A DNA stretch of 64,000 nt from Prochilodus magdalenae (GCA_024036415.1 JAMWET010005072.1:247501-311500); one strand, 5' to 3'. Shown: positions 37,105 to 49,299, numbered from the stretch's first letter. The notes: generated from the letters alone by a model not told the origin. Numbers and translations: made by a program.

Positions 37105-37300
37105 AGTATTAACATCAGACGTACAGATCAAGTCAGGTCAAGTCATGGTTTATTTATGTAGCCCCTTTTTTACAACATATGTCGTCCTGAGCAGCTTTAC
37201 AGAGAATCCAAGGGGTCCAAGCCCCCCGCGAGCAAGCCAACGGCGACAGTGGCAAGGAGAGACTCCCATAAGAAGAACCGTCATCCTCACCGGATAGCAA
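37105..37300. repeat. dispersed repeat in the scara3 3'UTR
   Basis: The motif catggtttatttatgtagcc with gagcagctttacagagaatc is similar in plan to 47428-47500 (tttatttgtatagcgctttt, gcagcttcacagaaaatc). It is a common fish repeat type without an assigned family. Confidence 0.5.
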
Positions 37301-38324
37301 GACAGGCACAAAACCAATATACGCAGTACTGAATAGAGGATAACCAGTTACGGTGAGAGGCCTATGAGAGTCTCCATGAGAAACAGACCAGAACGTCTAA
37401 ATGAAATTCCTGAACATCAGTTACTGTTGCCAGAACCCCACAGTGAAGAATATGAGAAGTGTGTTGTGTAAGGGAGAGGAAAGAAATGTCTGGTTTGTAA
37501 AGCTGGAAAAGTAGGATCATCGGAGGGGTCAGTGCCATGGCAAGCAGGTGAAGCCTCCACATAGCATAGCACAGCATGAAGAATCAGATTCAGATTCTGG
37601 TTCCTTAAGCTACAGGGCTTCATGGCAGGTAAACTAAGCATGGTTGTAAGCTGTAAGTCTCTCTGGATAGGAGAGTCTGCTAAATGCTAAATGCCTTAAA
37701 TGTAAAATGGTAATGCAAGCAAGCAGTGGGTACCCAGTCAAGGCTGATGAGCCAACAGCATCGTCATACAAATGTACCGGCCCCTAAAGAAGGTCCAGCA
37801 GATGTTCATTTGTACTCATCAGTCCCATCCTTGGAAACAACTAAATTGACCTTTTGGGGGTTGCATATTTGCTACCGTGAGTCAAAGCCCACCCCTCAGT
37901 AATGTCCTTTGAAATGAGATGACAAAATAATTCATGTTAAGTTCTAGTGTTACAAGACTGAAACAAGACTTTGTGAAAAAGCTTTATTAGAACACTACTG
38001 GCTTCCAATCCAATCTCTTCTTCTGCTTCATCTTCTCGGCCCAGTGATTGTTTTTGTGCGCTAACTAGTCCCTCAGTTTGAGATAGCAACAGCGTTCCAA
38101 CTTCACATGGTTTGGTCTGACTGTGAATTGGATGCTTGTATACTTGTATACTTGAAAACTTATGGTTTTCGGAAAAACTTGGAAACCGTTGGTCCATTAA
38201 GGATGAAAAGGACGGACATTTACACACCCATCTACAGTATTTTTGTCAGACACCGTTTCACATATGCTTTCTTAGGGCAGACCCCCAAACACAAATTGAA
38301 TGGTCTGACCCACACCCATCTGTT

Positions 38325-38480
38325 CCCTAGCAACCACCTAGGATACCTTAGCAACCACCTAGCAACACCGTAGCAACCACATGGGATACAATTGCAACCA
38401 TCTAGCAAGACCTCATCAATATATCATACCAAGCAACCTAGCAACATACCTAGCAACACCTTAGCAACTGCCTAGCAACA
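38325..38480. repeat. short tract of the 42-bp minisatellite
   Basis: It repeats tagcaaccacctaggatacc, in the same orientation as the intron 2 array. Confidence 0.85.
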
Positions 38481-39117
38481 AGCTTAAGCTGCAAACACTC
38501 CTTTCTTCAGGACCGCTGCTTCATATGTGTAGCAAAATACTCTTTGCTTTTGAACAGGCACCTTAACACAAGCCTTAACATCCAAAACAAAGCCCAGCAC
38601 CACCCAACACACAGCATGGCATGAAATGGAAAGGCTGTCTGATTTGCTGGCAAGGCATGCTACCCCCTTGTGGTATCATTTTTGGGTGGAACAGATGCAA
38701 CTGTTGCAATTATCGCACTGATTCCTCTCAGTTCATATGCCAGTGCTCGGAGGACATGTCCTCCACAAAGTTGAGTCGAACACTCTTTTAACACACTTGT
38801 GATGAAGGGAAGCACAAGGGCGGAAAGGGTCCGAAGCACAACCCGCCTTTCATAATGTTCTTCCACTCGTTGCATGCAGTTACACATTTCCACCAGAGAG
38901 GTCTCCAAATCCTTAAATCTTACATAGTGTGGCTTTAATCTGTGGGATGGCTAGGTGTCTTGGGAATGACACCTAGACGGCAGGTTCCTTGTGTTTCAGC
39001 ATCGGTATAACAGCCAATTTGTTTATTGTTTTCCATAAAGAATCACCTCACATATCATTACACCCAATTTGAAGGCACTTTAATGTTTCTATCCTTCTTA
39101 ATTTTGTGTTTTTTTGT

Positions 39118-39123
39118 AATAAA
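39118..39123 (+). terminator. candidate polyadenylation signal AATAAA
   Basis: It lies in a T-rich stretch 2.4 kb after the scara3 stop codon and is the first canonical hexamer found downstream of it. Confidence 0.5.
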
Positions 39124-39144
39124 GCCATTTATTTTAGAACTAGA

Positions 39145-40440
39145 TCTGTTTTATATATGCTCCACAGCCTATCCAGAGCAGGTACTCTGAAAAGCATTGG
39201 TATTGCTCCTATATATTGGCAGCAATAGAGCTATTCTCGACTAAAGTGTACGGCATAGAACCATGACAAGAGGAGCACAGATGAGCAGATCAGTTGCTGA
39301 CTTTGTACCTGTACCTACTGTGTCGTATGTTGCCTATTTGTCAAATACAACATTGGTGTGAAACTGTTAATATACATGTCGTTATGTTCATAAACCCAAC
39401 CGGACAGTGTGCTAAACTGTTCTTCAGCTTTAGAGCTTTAAGTATTGGAAAAACTCTTGTGGTTCTTACGTTCCCTTGCTCAGATATGTAAATGTTTCGT
39501 TATGCAAACGCTGTTACGCCGAACAAGAAAAGTTACACCACGTTCAAAGAACAAAAACACAATTCCGGGAAACCATTTTCAGCACCATGGGGAAAAAAAC
39601 ACAAACACAGGGGAAACAAAAACTTGGGCTAAGCAGTGACACATGGGTGACCTCTGTGCATATTAAAATACTCAGTGATACTGGACTCAGAAACTCTTGG
39701 TGTGTTGAGCTGAATTGGAAGTGAAATCACCCATCATTTTGCGGCTAGCCAAATCATTACTCTGATCTAAAACACATTTCTGGATAACGATGAAACCTGA
39801 AATGTAGCATACTGGACTCATCGCTCAGTCTTCATTAGATCTACTGGACCCAAACCTTCATTGTGGTGTCGTATTTGAACTGAGGAATGACACAACGCAC
39901 TTCTAAATAGCCGCCATTCATCACTAGCTGCATATTCAACTGCAGCCCATTTCCAGGAAGAGCAAGCAAGGTCTCATCTTATGGGTCTTCATGTTTCCTT
40001 GTGTATCATACAGGAATGCAGTCAGTATCTATGAGCCATTAGAGATAAGCAAGCCATGTGATTCCTCTCAGTTCCATTCAATTCCAGTCAAGTCAATTTT
40101 ATTGTCATTATACCAATACAGGGTTGGACAGTATAACCAACACTGTCAGGCTGCTTCTCCAGTGCAGTGTAAAGTTGATTTTTCTGTCTTGCACCGAAGA
40201 GAGTGAGAAGCCGAGGAGTTGAACACGGTTGAGTCTCAGCTCTTGTCTGAAAACTGCATCTGGACACCCAGTTTTGTAGCCTGAGTGATCACTTAAATGC
40301 ATGGTGAATGGTGAATGGATAATAGAAGTAACGGCCAGGTTTAAAATGAAAGTACCAGCATTTCCACAAAACCAGAACAACACGATTGAGATTCATTTAG
40401 TAATGAGGCTAAATGGACAAAATGGTTTCAATTTGCTATG
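39145..40440. other. intergenic, no recognised gene
   Basis: A short dispersed-repeat-like phrase (caagtcaattttattgtcat) lies at 40087-40106; nothing else is supported. Confidence 0.35.
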
Positions 40441-40682
40441 GAGCATATAGATTGGATCTACCAGAATCAGGTTTATTGACCACGTATGTTGACACACACA
40501 AGGAATTTGGTTTCAGCAGTTTGTGTCTCTCTAGAACTGACAGTGCACAATATACACAATGACTCCACATATACACAATAAATACAGACAATTACAATAT
40601 ACAGTCTTCACAATATACAAAATATACAAGCAATAAACCAACTACACATAATATACAGTTTACACATTATTTACAAACAGTA

Positions 40683-41580
40683 TAAGGCAGTAGTGTTGAT
40701 GTAGAGGTAGTAGTGTTGCGGTAGAGGCGGTAGTGTTGAGGTACAGCCAGTAGTGTAGATGTAGAGGCAGTAGCGTTGAGTTAGAGATGGTAGTTTTGAG
40801 GTAGAGACAGCAGTGTTGAGGTAGAGACAGCAGTGTTGAGGTAGAGGCGATAGTGTTGAGGTAGAAGTAGTAGTGTTGAGGTACAGGCAGTAGTGTTAAG
40901 GTAGAGATGGTAGTTTTGAGATAGAGGTGGTAGTTTTGATATAGAGGCAGCAGTGTTGAAGTAGAGACAGTAGTGTTGAGGTAGAAGTAGTAGTGTTGAG
41001 GTACAGGCAGTAGTTTTGAGGTAGAGATGGTAGTTTTGAGATAGAGGTGGTGGTTTTGAGGTAGAGGCAGCAGTGTTGAAGTAGAGACAGTAGTGTTGAG
41101 GTACAGGCAGTGGTGTAGATGTAGAGGCAGTAGTGTTGAGGTAGAGATGGTAGTTTTGAGGTAGAGGCAGCAGTGTTGAAGTAGAGATAGTAGTGTTGAG
41201 GTAGAGACAGCAGCGTTGAGGTAGAGACAGCAGTGTTGAGGTAGAGGTGGTAGTTTTGAGGTAGAGGCAGTAGTGTTGAGATACAGGCAGCAGTGTAGAT
41301 GTAGATGCAGTGGTGTTGAGGTAGAGATGGTAGTTTTGAGGTAGAGACAGCAGTGTTGAGGTAGAGACAGTAGTGTTGAGGTAGAGACAGCAGTGTTGAG
41401 GTAGAGACAGTAGTGTTGAGGTAAAGGCAGTAGTGTTGAGGTAGAGACAGCAGTGTTGAGGTAGAGACAGTAGTGTTGAGGTAGAGACAGCAGTGTTGAG
41501 GTAGAGGCAGTAGTGTTGAGGTAGAGACAGCAGTGTTGAGATAGAGGCAGCAGTGTTGAGGTAGAGGCAGTAAGGTTATG
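40683..41580. repeat. 20-bp minisatellite
   Basis: About 45 units of gttgaggtagagacagtagt with variants. Flanks 40450-40680 (ggtttattgaccacgtatgt) and 41581-41820 (gaggagctgttcctgtgtct) look like one dispersed retroelement-like repeat, with the minisatellite expanded inside it. The 403-codon minus frame (repeating LPQHYCLYLNT) is the longest in the window and is an artefact of the array. Confidence 0.95.
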
Positions 41581-41830
41581 GTAAGGTCCTAAGGTCCAGC
41601 AGGTGATGTGACTGGTCAGCTGTTTATGAAGGTGATGACCTGAGCGGAGGAGCTGTTCCTGTGTCTGGTGGTCTTGGCATACAGGGTCCTGTAGCACCCC
41701 TGCCTCCTCCCTGGATGGGAGGAGTCGGAATATGTTGTGTCCAGGGTGAGACAGATTTGTGATGATTCCCGTTTGCTGTTCTGTAGGGTGGGCAGTGGAG
41801 TGAGCTACACCATGTATAGTATCCACTGTA
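41581..41830. repeat. dispersed element flank of the 20-bp minisatellite
   Basis: The phrase ggagctgttcctgtgtctgg is typical of a widespread fish retroelement-like repeat. Only one copy is present here. Confidence 0.4.
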
Positions 41831-42780
41831 CAAGCTTCTGAAGGCCGTGTTATGATCTGAGCTGGCTTCACTTAGTCAGGTCGAGGCTCAGTGTGATGTT
41901 GTGTAATGATAAAATGTTCAGTAAAGTCTGAATGACTGAATAAAGGCACTGAATGATGACCAGGTTATCCCAGGTTATCAATGGAATTATGGACATATTC
42001 CAGGACCACCATGCAAGGACCATGAGGACTCATGAACTGGCCGCCACAGAATCCTGATCTTAACTCTATTGGAAGTCTTTGTTAGGATATTGTCCTGCAC
42101 CTGAGAGGAGAAGCTTCAAAGACTGGAATTGGGTCCAGAACTGTCCAGCACATTATTAACACCTGGACGGACAGTGGAAAACCACCAACCTCACAAAATA
42201 ACCTCAGAACAAAAATCTGGAATGACCATGACTGGAGATCACTTGGTGAAGGATTGGTGAATGGCGGTGAAGGTTTAATAGTGAAAGTACCAGCACTGCA
42301 CACAACCAGAACTCACACGGTTGGGATTCACCTGGTGGTGAGGCTAATGGGACAAAACAGCTTCCATTATTGCTTCGGAGCATGAGGACTGGACTCTGGA
42401 GCAGTGGAGAAAGGTCATGTGCTCTAAGGAGCCCAAACTGACCCTATGTCAGGGCAATGGGATCTTCAGGATAAGAGGAGAAGCCCATCATGCATAGTGC
42501 TTACTGTACATGCCTCTGAAGTCTGGGTTATGATCTGAGCTGGCTTCAGCCAGTTAGTTCGTAGCTCAGCCACATTACATAATGATAGAATAGTCAAAAA
42601 AGCATGACCCGAGTAAAGCTACTGAATGACCAGGGTATCCCATCAGTGGATTTTTCAATGGGATGTTCCTCCCTGATGGCATGGACATATTCCAGGACCG
42701 CCATGCAAGCAGCACGAGGACTGGCCACCACAGTATCTTGACCCTAGCTCCATTGGAAGTCTTGGGGCCGTGCTGGGAAC
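41831..42780. mobile_element. degenerate DNA-transposon-like repeat, duplicated
   Basis: The block gacatattccaggaccacca at 41993-42060 recurs at 42684-42760, as do tatgatctgagctggcttca (41850, 42531) and similar stretches. The translation NWPPQNPDLNSIGSL resembles the last catalytic region of Tc1-like transposases, with the Glu position lost. This points to two diverged copies in the same orientation. Confidence 0.45.
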
Positions 42781-43465
42781 AAAGTGTTTAGACCCTCTTG
42801 TCGTTCAAACTATGCAACACAATGGATGGGTGCTGTGATCAAAGCTAAAATCGTTAGGAGCGTGAGCCCCCAGAGCTCCACCCATCTCAGTAGTATCCTA
42901 AAAATCTGTTCAGCTGAATTCAGCAGAGAGTGCTCGTCTGGTGATGAAGTAAAATCTGGATCTGGATCTGAAACAGCTTCATAAGAGAGGTCCTTCCGGC
43001 CTTTCACGTCTTAATGTAAAGGTAAGTGCATGCGGCTTCAGGCTCATGGTGCAGTGGATTTCCTAACGCTTTCATAATGATGAAAGGACTCCGCATTTGA
43101 ACCCGTCTCTGATGTCCAGGCATGGCCTGCCAAACGTTGCGTGAAAGGGCCTGGAGGTTTTATGTGCTGGTAGCACACATGGTGAGCAAATCCTCAGAGC
43201 CATCTGATCCCCATAGCCTTTTAAATCATTAACACATGGAACCGTAAATCAGCTTCACTTCGTAAGGAGGACAGTATGATGCTTCATTACATATGGGGTC
43301 TTTAGAGAAGAATGATCACACGCCAGCATGCAGCCAGCGCTAAATACGGACTGATACATCTCTCAGTAGACTTTCATTACTGTTACTTGGGGCCTTTCTT
43401 TCAAGTTAATGGACATTTGATCATATCTGTCATTTTTTATCATAACCCCCTCTTGTATCTACACT
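42781..43465. other. no recognised gene
   Basis: Open frames under 120 codons with no recognised domain. Confidence 0.35.
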
Positions 43466-43469
43466 CATT

Positions 43470-43680
43470 AGCCATGATATCAGCTCCACTGACCCTATAT
43501 GAGCACTTCTACAGTTCTACAGGTACAGCCTGTAGTCCATCTGTTTCTCTGTATACTGTATTACCCTGTTCTTTAATAGTCAGGCCCCCACAGGACCACC
43601 ACAGAGCAGGTATTATGTGGGTGGTGGTTTATTCTGAGCACTGCAGTGATGTGGTGGTGGTGTGGTAGTGTAAGTTGCAC
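43470..43680 (-). repeat. dispersed repeat family D, reverse copy
   Basis: It opens tagccatgatatcagctccact, the family D terminal block in reverse, and contains ggcccccacaggaccaccac and the catcactgcagtgctcag-type block. Confidence 0.6.
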
Positions 43681-43811
43681 TGCTACCAATGGACCAGACC
43701 CAGCGGTGGTACCAGAGGTTAGCGTTTATTCTACCCTCCACAGAGCGAGTTCTCTTCATACTAGTAAGCTTCGCTTCATTCTGCAGGCGGTTCTTTCTAG
43801 AAGGTGAAATA

Positions 43812-44344
43812 CAGGGGTTGGACAATGAAACTGAAACACCTGTCATTTTAGTGTGGGAGGTCTCATGGCTAAATTGGACCAGCCTGGTGGCCAATCTTCA
43901 TTAACTGCACATTGCACCAGTAAGAGCAGAGTGTGAAGGTTCAGTTAGCAGGTAAGAGCACAGTTCTGCTCAAAATACTGCAATGCACACAACATTATGG
44001 GTGACATACCAGAGTTCAAAAGAGGACACACTGTTGGTGCACGTCTTGCTGGCGCATCTGTGACCAAGACAGCAAGTCTTTGTGATGTATCAAGAGCCAC
44101 GGTATCCAGGGTAATGTCAGCATACCACCAAGAAGGACGAACCTCCACCAGCATCACGTAGTGACCTGGCCACTATCCTGCAAGAAGAATGGCTTAAACT
44201 CCCTCTGACCACTGTGCAGTACGCAGTATATGTCATTCCCAAGATGAACTGAAGCTGTATTGGCCGCAAAAGGAGGCCCTACACCATACTAATAAATGAT
44301 TGTGGTCTAAAACCAGGTGTTTCAGTTTCATTGTCCAACCCCTG
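43812..44344 (+). mobile_element. Tc1-like MITE, family A copy 3, complete (533 bp)
   Basis: The ends CAGGGGTTGGACAATG and CATTGTCCAACCCCTG are flanked by TA on both sides. It has the same length and the same internal deletion junction (cgaacctccaccagcatcac) as 3927-4459. The amino-terminal helix-turn-helix part of the transposase can still be read (KRGHTVGARLAGASVTKTAS), then the coding jumps to the last residues. It cannot encode an active enzyme. Confidence 0.92.
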
Positions 44345-44529
44345 TACTCATTATGTTATTACTTAATGCTTAATGACAACTCTAGTATCCCATAACAACT
44401 AGGGCTGAGCGATTTTGAAAAAAAAACAAAAACAATTATTGCAATTGAGGCTTGAACACGTAACTCAGTCCCTAAGCCTGAGAGTTAGTTGTGGTTGTGA
44501 TGTCATAGCACATGGATGGGCCATATTTA

Positions 44530-45115
44530 TGAGCTACACATTCAGAAGTCTGTCTCTCAGTGTGGCGCCAGACCGCCATGTTTGCTAATGCAACATATCA
44601 GACGTCTCGGTATGGAGTTGTAGAGGTTCCTAATGGTGTCCTGTGATAATCCATCCCATGCAGCTTGAACATCCTCACACAGTTCCTGCAGATGGTGCGG
44701 TAGGAGAGAAGAGAGTGACACCAGGCCTTCTGGACATGTGGCAACAAACCGCTCATCTTGGCACTGACCACGGTGCCTCCACACACGGATTCATTGGTCG
44801 TCCCCCTTAAGACCATAGCGGGACTCATCACTGAAGATGACCTGCTGCCATTCTGAGTCACTCCATGACTCATGTCTGGCATGGCACCTTTGATGTCCCT
44901 CTAGCCCTTTGCCAATGATGCTGGCACTAACAGGATGACTCATGGAGGACTGAATGTCCGTAATCATGGCTGTTGGGTGAGTCAGGTACAGCAGTAAAGC
45001 CTGCCTTTGCTTAAATCACATACACGGTCAAGTGTGAAACTTGAATCACTAGCACGTCTCATGATATCAATCCTACCCACCATGTTTAATCCCTGTCGGT
45101 TGATTCCTTCGTGGT
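44530..45115 (-). mobile_element. Tc1-like relic, family B copy 7
   Basis: The minus strand carries the end [20 protein letters not shown] and the gtcagtgccaag block. The outer end ggttgattccttcg is degenerate. The tail past the stop is shorter than in copy 6. Confidence 0.75.
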
Positions 45116-46230
45116 AAATGAACCATGTTGTCATGTGATTCCTATTTGGGTCAGTTCCTGCTTTGATGATAACCCCCTGATGGCTACCTTTCTAACAGTT
45201 TAGGATTCAAATTGTGGCCTTCGCTTGTAGTGACTGTAAGGAGGCTGTCTGGATGTAGTAATAGGAGTGCTGAGTGCGGTTGGCTTGGAAAACAGCTTGT
45301 GGATTGTTTGGGCCGTTTATGAGCTCATAGCTGGTGCTCACTTTCTCACCCTCTCTAAATGAAAAAACCACGGCCTCCAGCTGGCAGACGGTCCTCAGGG
45401 TCCTGGCCACAGAGGACCATGTCATGGCCTTGGCTCACAGCTGTACCCCCCACCCTTGGAGCCGGTTAATGACGCTCAATGGAAGCTTCCTCCAGCCAAG
45501 CATAATAACACGACTTGAGGGACAGGCCAACGTCAGTCACAGGTTCACATGAACACAAGAACAGTTATGTAACGTTGAAAGGGCTTACGGCTCTATATGT
45601 GGACTTCCCATGACATACTTTCTGCCAGGCTAATCTGATGTGTGGACGTTTGTTGGGATGGAAAGTAATAAAGGCTGGACATCAAAGCAGGGCTTGATTT
45701 CGAGCACAGGCAGTTTCAGTAATTGACATATTGTTTTTAGCCTAATAATGCATTTCATAATAGAAAGCTGCAGGCCAAATGAAACAGTGGTTTTGTTTTA
45801 TGGATTGTTTGCTTGTCTTTAGAGATCTTTGCTGGAGATCTTCAAATCATGCATACTAACTGCGCTTGTGTTTATTGCCTCTGGAGCCACTGTCAACAGC
45901 GGAGCTGGTCGGCTAATCTTTACTCTCTGCCATGTGTCCTGGGCATACCGTGCATGACCCAACTAGCAGTGTCAGAATATATTTCCTGGATTCGGTGTAT
46001 TTGTGACTAAAACCATGTAGACTACTTGTTCCCACCACCACCAACACAGGGTTGTTTGGTAGTTGTTATGGGAGTGGTTGGCAGCATGCTTAAAAAGCAT
46101 TGCTTCAAAGGATAAAACAAAAAATGGAAACAATCTGAGCGTTTAAATGTTAACCCAGCAAAAATCAGCACAGCATTAAATACATACATACATGTTTAAT
46201 GCTGTGCTAATTTTGTATATGTGCTAATAT
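45116..46230. other. no recognised gene
   Basis: A 72-codon minus frame at 45207-45425 has protein-like composition, but no splice signal or known domain supports it. Confidence 0.3.
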
Positions 46231-46249
46231 ATATATATATATATATACT

Positions 46250-46503
46250 TATCGTCGCTGTCCAATGAAAAACATGTGTCTCCATTTTGGTCGATTTTTA
46301 TTTTTTGCCATCATTTGCTCACATGACCTGCTGTTTAAATCGGGTGGTCATTTCATGTTGAACGGATCACCAGAAATATCCAAAATATGCTTGGAATGAC
46401 ATCTGGTTCCATTGACTTACATTTAAATTCAGTCAGGTTTTTGCCCTCTCCTGTAAAGTTGCCATTTTGGAGATACTTGTTTTTTTTTGGACATCGACGA
46501 TAT
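46250..46503. mobile_element. MITE family E, copy 3 (254 bp), in TA/CA microsatellites
   Basis: The ends TATCGTCGCTGTCCAA and TTGGACATCGACGATA differ at one base. An (AT)n tract abuts the left end and (CA)n, (TA)n and (TG)n tracts abut the right end up to 46575. Confidence 0.85.
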
Positions 46504-46543
<40 letters not shown>

Positions 46544-46689
46544 GTGTGTGTGTATATGTGTGTGTGTATATCATCATTTCTGTATGTCATTCCAAGCATA
46601 TTTTGGATATTTCTGGTGTATATATATATATAGATATATATGCCTGAAACGTCTCATTAGAATTTCCGCCCTTTTCTTGGTTAGGTGGT

Positions 46690-47060
46690 GTTGGGGTCCT
46701 TATTGCAAATGACTGTGACGTTGGACCAACAGATTGTGACGCGCGCTGAACTAAAAGCAAGGCACAGTTTATTAAACAGGTTGTACTGAAACACAGCAAC
46801 ACCAAAGTGAGATGAGAACCAGCAGGCATGACAGTGACTGATTTATTAAGAGGCGAAACACCAAGCAAACAAAAATAAACAACTGGGAGTCTAACTACAT
46901 GAGGGCTAACCAGGACCGCCTGGGAAGGGTCGGATCTACCTCCTAAGGACAGGTGAGGGGCATGACAAGAGGGTGGAGCCAGGAGGAGCTATAAACCAAA
47001 AGAGAAGCACATGGCACAGGACATAATGGCGACGGGTAACACTCGAGAGCAAAACGCAGC
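46690..47060. repeat. possible solo LTR-like repeat
   Basis: The character (gcacagtttattaaacagg, then ggaggagctataaacc) resembles a retroelement terminus. No target duplication or partner was found. Confidence 0.25.
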
Positions 47061-47109
47061 CAACTCTGAGGAGAAATCAGGGTGTAGTGATTGTAGTGGA
47101 GTATGTTTT

Positions 47110-47384
47110 CATCAGAATGAGCCTCAGAAAGTTGAAATGTGCAGGTCTGAAGATTAATAAAAGATGGGCTTGAGTTATCAGGAAGTGTCCCGAGGAACTT
47201 ACAGACAATGAATTCCTTAAAGAACCTATTTTAGCACCTTTTGTGTTTCAGGAGTGTAACTGGCATCTTCCATCTCTGCTATGGTATTCCAGGTGGTTGC
47301 TAAGATGGTGCTGGCCCTTTGCTATCCGAAGTGGTCTCCAAATTGTTGCTGGGCTACTTTTATGGTATCCCAGGTGGTAGCTAA

Positions 47385-47428
<44 letters not shown>

Positions 47429-48560
47429 TTTATTTGTATAGCGCTTTTTACAACCAACATTGTCGCAAAGCAGCTTCACAGAAAATCAGTTTGTTATAAA
47501 GGAAAAGAAAAACACAGAGTTAATGTACAGACATGTGGGCGGGGGAACCAGGCTCAAGGGCGGAACCCAACCTCCTCAGGTAGAACCCGGATGAACAGAG
47601 AAAGACAGAACTAACAGGAGGAGGATCTTAGAACATCTATTAGATCCAGTCTGATTAGTCCAGGACGTAGTAACTGCAGGATGGAGCCGACCCACAGATA
47701 GAGTTCATGATCAGAGCCAGATGCTGGTCAGTGTAAAGGTTCTGGTCATGCCTGGGGATGAACTGGAGACACAGGGCAGGAGAGCCACAGTGGAGCTGAT
47801 ACTCAGGTGCCTCTAGCAGCTCTGGGGGTTCTGATGTGACACGCCAGTGCTACGGTATTCCAGGTGGTTGCTAGGATGGTGCTGACCCCTATTTGTGGTA
47901 TCCTAAGTGGTCTCTAAAATGTTGCTGGGCTACTGTTACAGTATCCCAGGCAGTAGCTAAAATGTTTGATGGGCGTTACTATGGTGTCCATAAGTTTTTG
48001 CTAATGCCTCAGAAAGTTCAAATATGCAGGTCTGAAGATTAATAAAGATGGGCTCGAGTTATCCACCTGGAAGTGTCCTGAAGCCCTTACAGACAGTGGA
48101 TTCCTTAAAGAACCCATTTTAGCACCTTTTGTTTCAGAAGTGTAACTGCCATCTCCTGCTGTTTGGGAAACTCTGCTATGGTATCATTGCTGGTTGATAA
48201 GATCTTGCTCGTCCAGTGCTACAGTATTCCAGGTGGTTGCTAGGACGGCGCTGACCCCTATTTGTGGTATCCTAAGTGGTCTCTAAAATGTTGCTGGGCT
48301 ACTGTTACAGTATCCCAGGCGGTAGCTAAAATGTTTGATGGGCGTTACTATGGTATCCTAAGTGGTTGCTAAGTTTTTGCTAATGCCTCAGAAAGTTCAA
48401 ATATGCAGGTCTGAAGATTAATAAAGATGGGCTTGAGTTAGTGGAGGTGTCCTGAAGTCCGTACAGACAATGGATTCCTTAAAGAACCCATTTCCATTAG
48501 CCCCTTTTGTTTCAGGAGTGTAACTGACATCTTCCATCTCCTGCTGTTTGGGAAACTCCA
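47110..48560. repeat. higher-order tandem repeat containing the 42-bp minisatellite
   Basis: Three copies of a unique-looking block (cagaaagttcaaatatgcagg to gtttgggaaact) start near 47114, 48006 and 48388. They are separated by minisatellite units (ctatggtatcctaagtggttgc). Unit length is about 380-420 bp once the insertion at 47385-47840 is removed. Confidence 0.8.
47385..47840. mobile_element. dispersed repeat with (AATC)n end, inserted in the array
   Basis: About ten AATC units (47385-47427) lead into atttatttgtatagcgcttt and about 400 bp of unrelated sequence, after which the minisatellite resumes. The layout suggests a retroposed element with a short-repeat tail in reverse orientation. 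Confidence 0.55.
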
Positions 48561-48789
48561 TGCTGCAGGTGACTTCTCACTGCTCAGATCAGAAACAAGA
48601 AAACCGAAGAGCAAGAGGGCGTCATATTTTCCCTCTGTTGAAAACACAGTATGTGCCAGAATAAACTGCGCCAGATGTGAAGCTAGGCACCGAAGCCAGT
48701 TCTTTTTCTTTTTTCCCTCCTTCCAGGTGGAACGCATTTCATGCATGTATTTTTGTACTGTCAGATTGAAAATATACAAACATTTAGCA

Positions 48790-48907
48790 TCCTGTTTTCA
48801 GGCACAGCCACAGGAATGGATGCGGAAAATGGACGAAGATTTTGGTGCTAGCCCGAGATTCCAGCCAAAGGCCAAACTGGCAGCTGAGCCACAGTTCCAT
48901 CTTTTTT
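48790..48907 (+). other. orphan exon-like open segment
   Basis: After ctgttttcag, a possible acceptor, the frame reads AQPQEWMRKMDEDFGASP and on to AAEPQFHLF and a stop at 48905-48907. The composition is protein-like. I recognise no family, and no partner exon was found. It could be a terminal exon, a relic or chance. Confidence 0.2.
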
Positions 48908-48909
48908 AA

Positions 48910-49299
48910 AGATACAGTGGCTGCTTTATGAGTGCTTAATGTAACACTCGGAGTAGAAGAGATGGTTTATATAGATATGGACCATCATGTGTAGATCACC
49001 AGAGGTGCTGACATTGTCTTCAGAGAAGCCTCAGTCTTGTGGGAAGTTGGACCACACAATAACGTGAACAGATGGACTAATGTGTTACAGTAAACAGCTG
49101 GGAACTGTCAGTGTGGGTTGGATTGTCAGTGTGGGCTGCTTCCTTTGGCGTTCTCAAAAGGAAAAAAATGAAACATGAATTACTGGTCTATATTATAATT
49201 GTCAAGTGTTTCTGATTAGGACTTCTTCAGACATTTCAGAAATCCTAGCAGCACTTCCCACCCATCCCAATCATTTTATCTCTATGAAAGTGTCAGGAC
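48910..49299. other. no recognised gene
   Basis: I see nothing supported in this stretch. Confidence 0.35.

Larger units (their letters stand above)
36709..39140 (+). other. probable scara3 3'UTR
   Basis: There is no coding potential after the TGA. The segment carries a dispersed repeat near 37105-37300 (motif gtttatttatgtagcccc) and a short tract of the 42-bp minisatellite near 38325-38480. The first AATAAA I see is at 39118. The full extent is an inference; an earlier end using a variant signal is possible. Confidence 0.5.

Noticed and set aside
40660..41871. 403-codon minus-strand open frame
   Set aside because: It is generated by a 20-bp tandem repeat without stops; no protein-like variation.
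45207..45436. Possible minus-strand exon with protein-like composition (AVVFSFREGEKVSTSYELI)
   Set aside because: A stop codon lies three codons upstream of the Met, there is no convincing acceptor with a pyrimidine tract, and no family is recognised.
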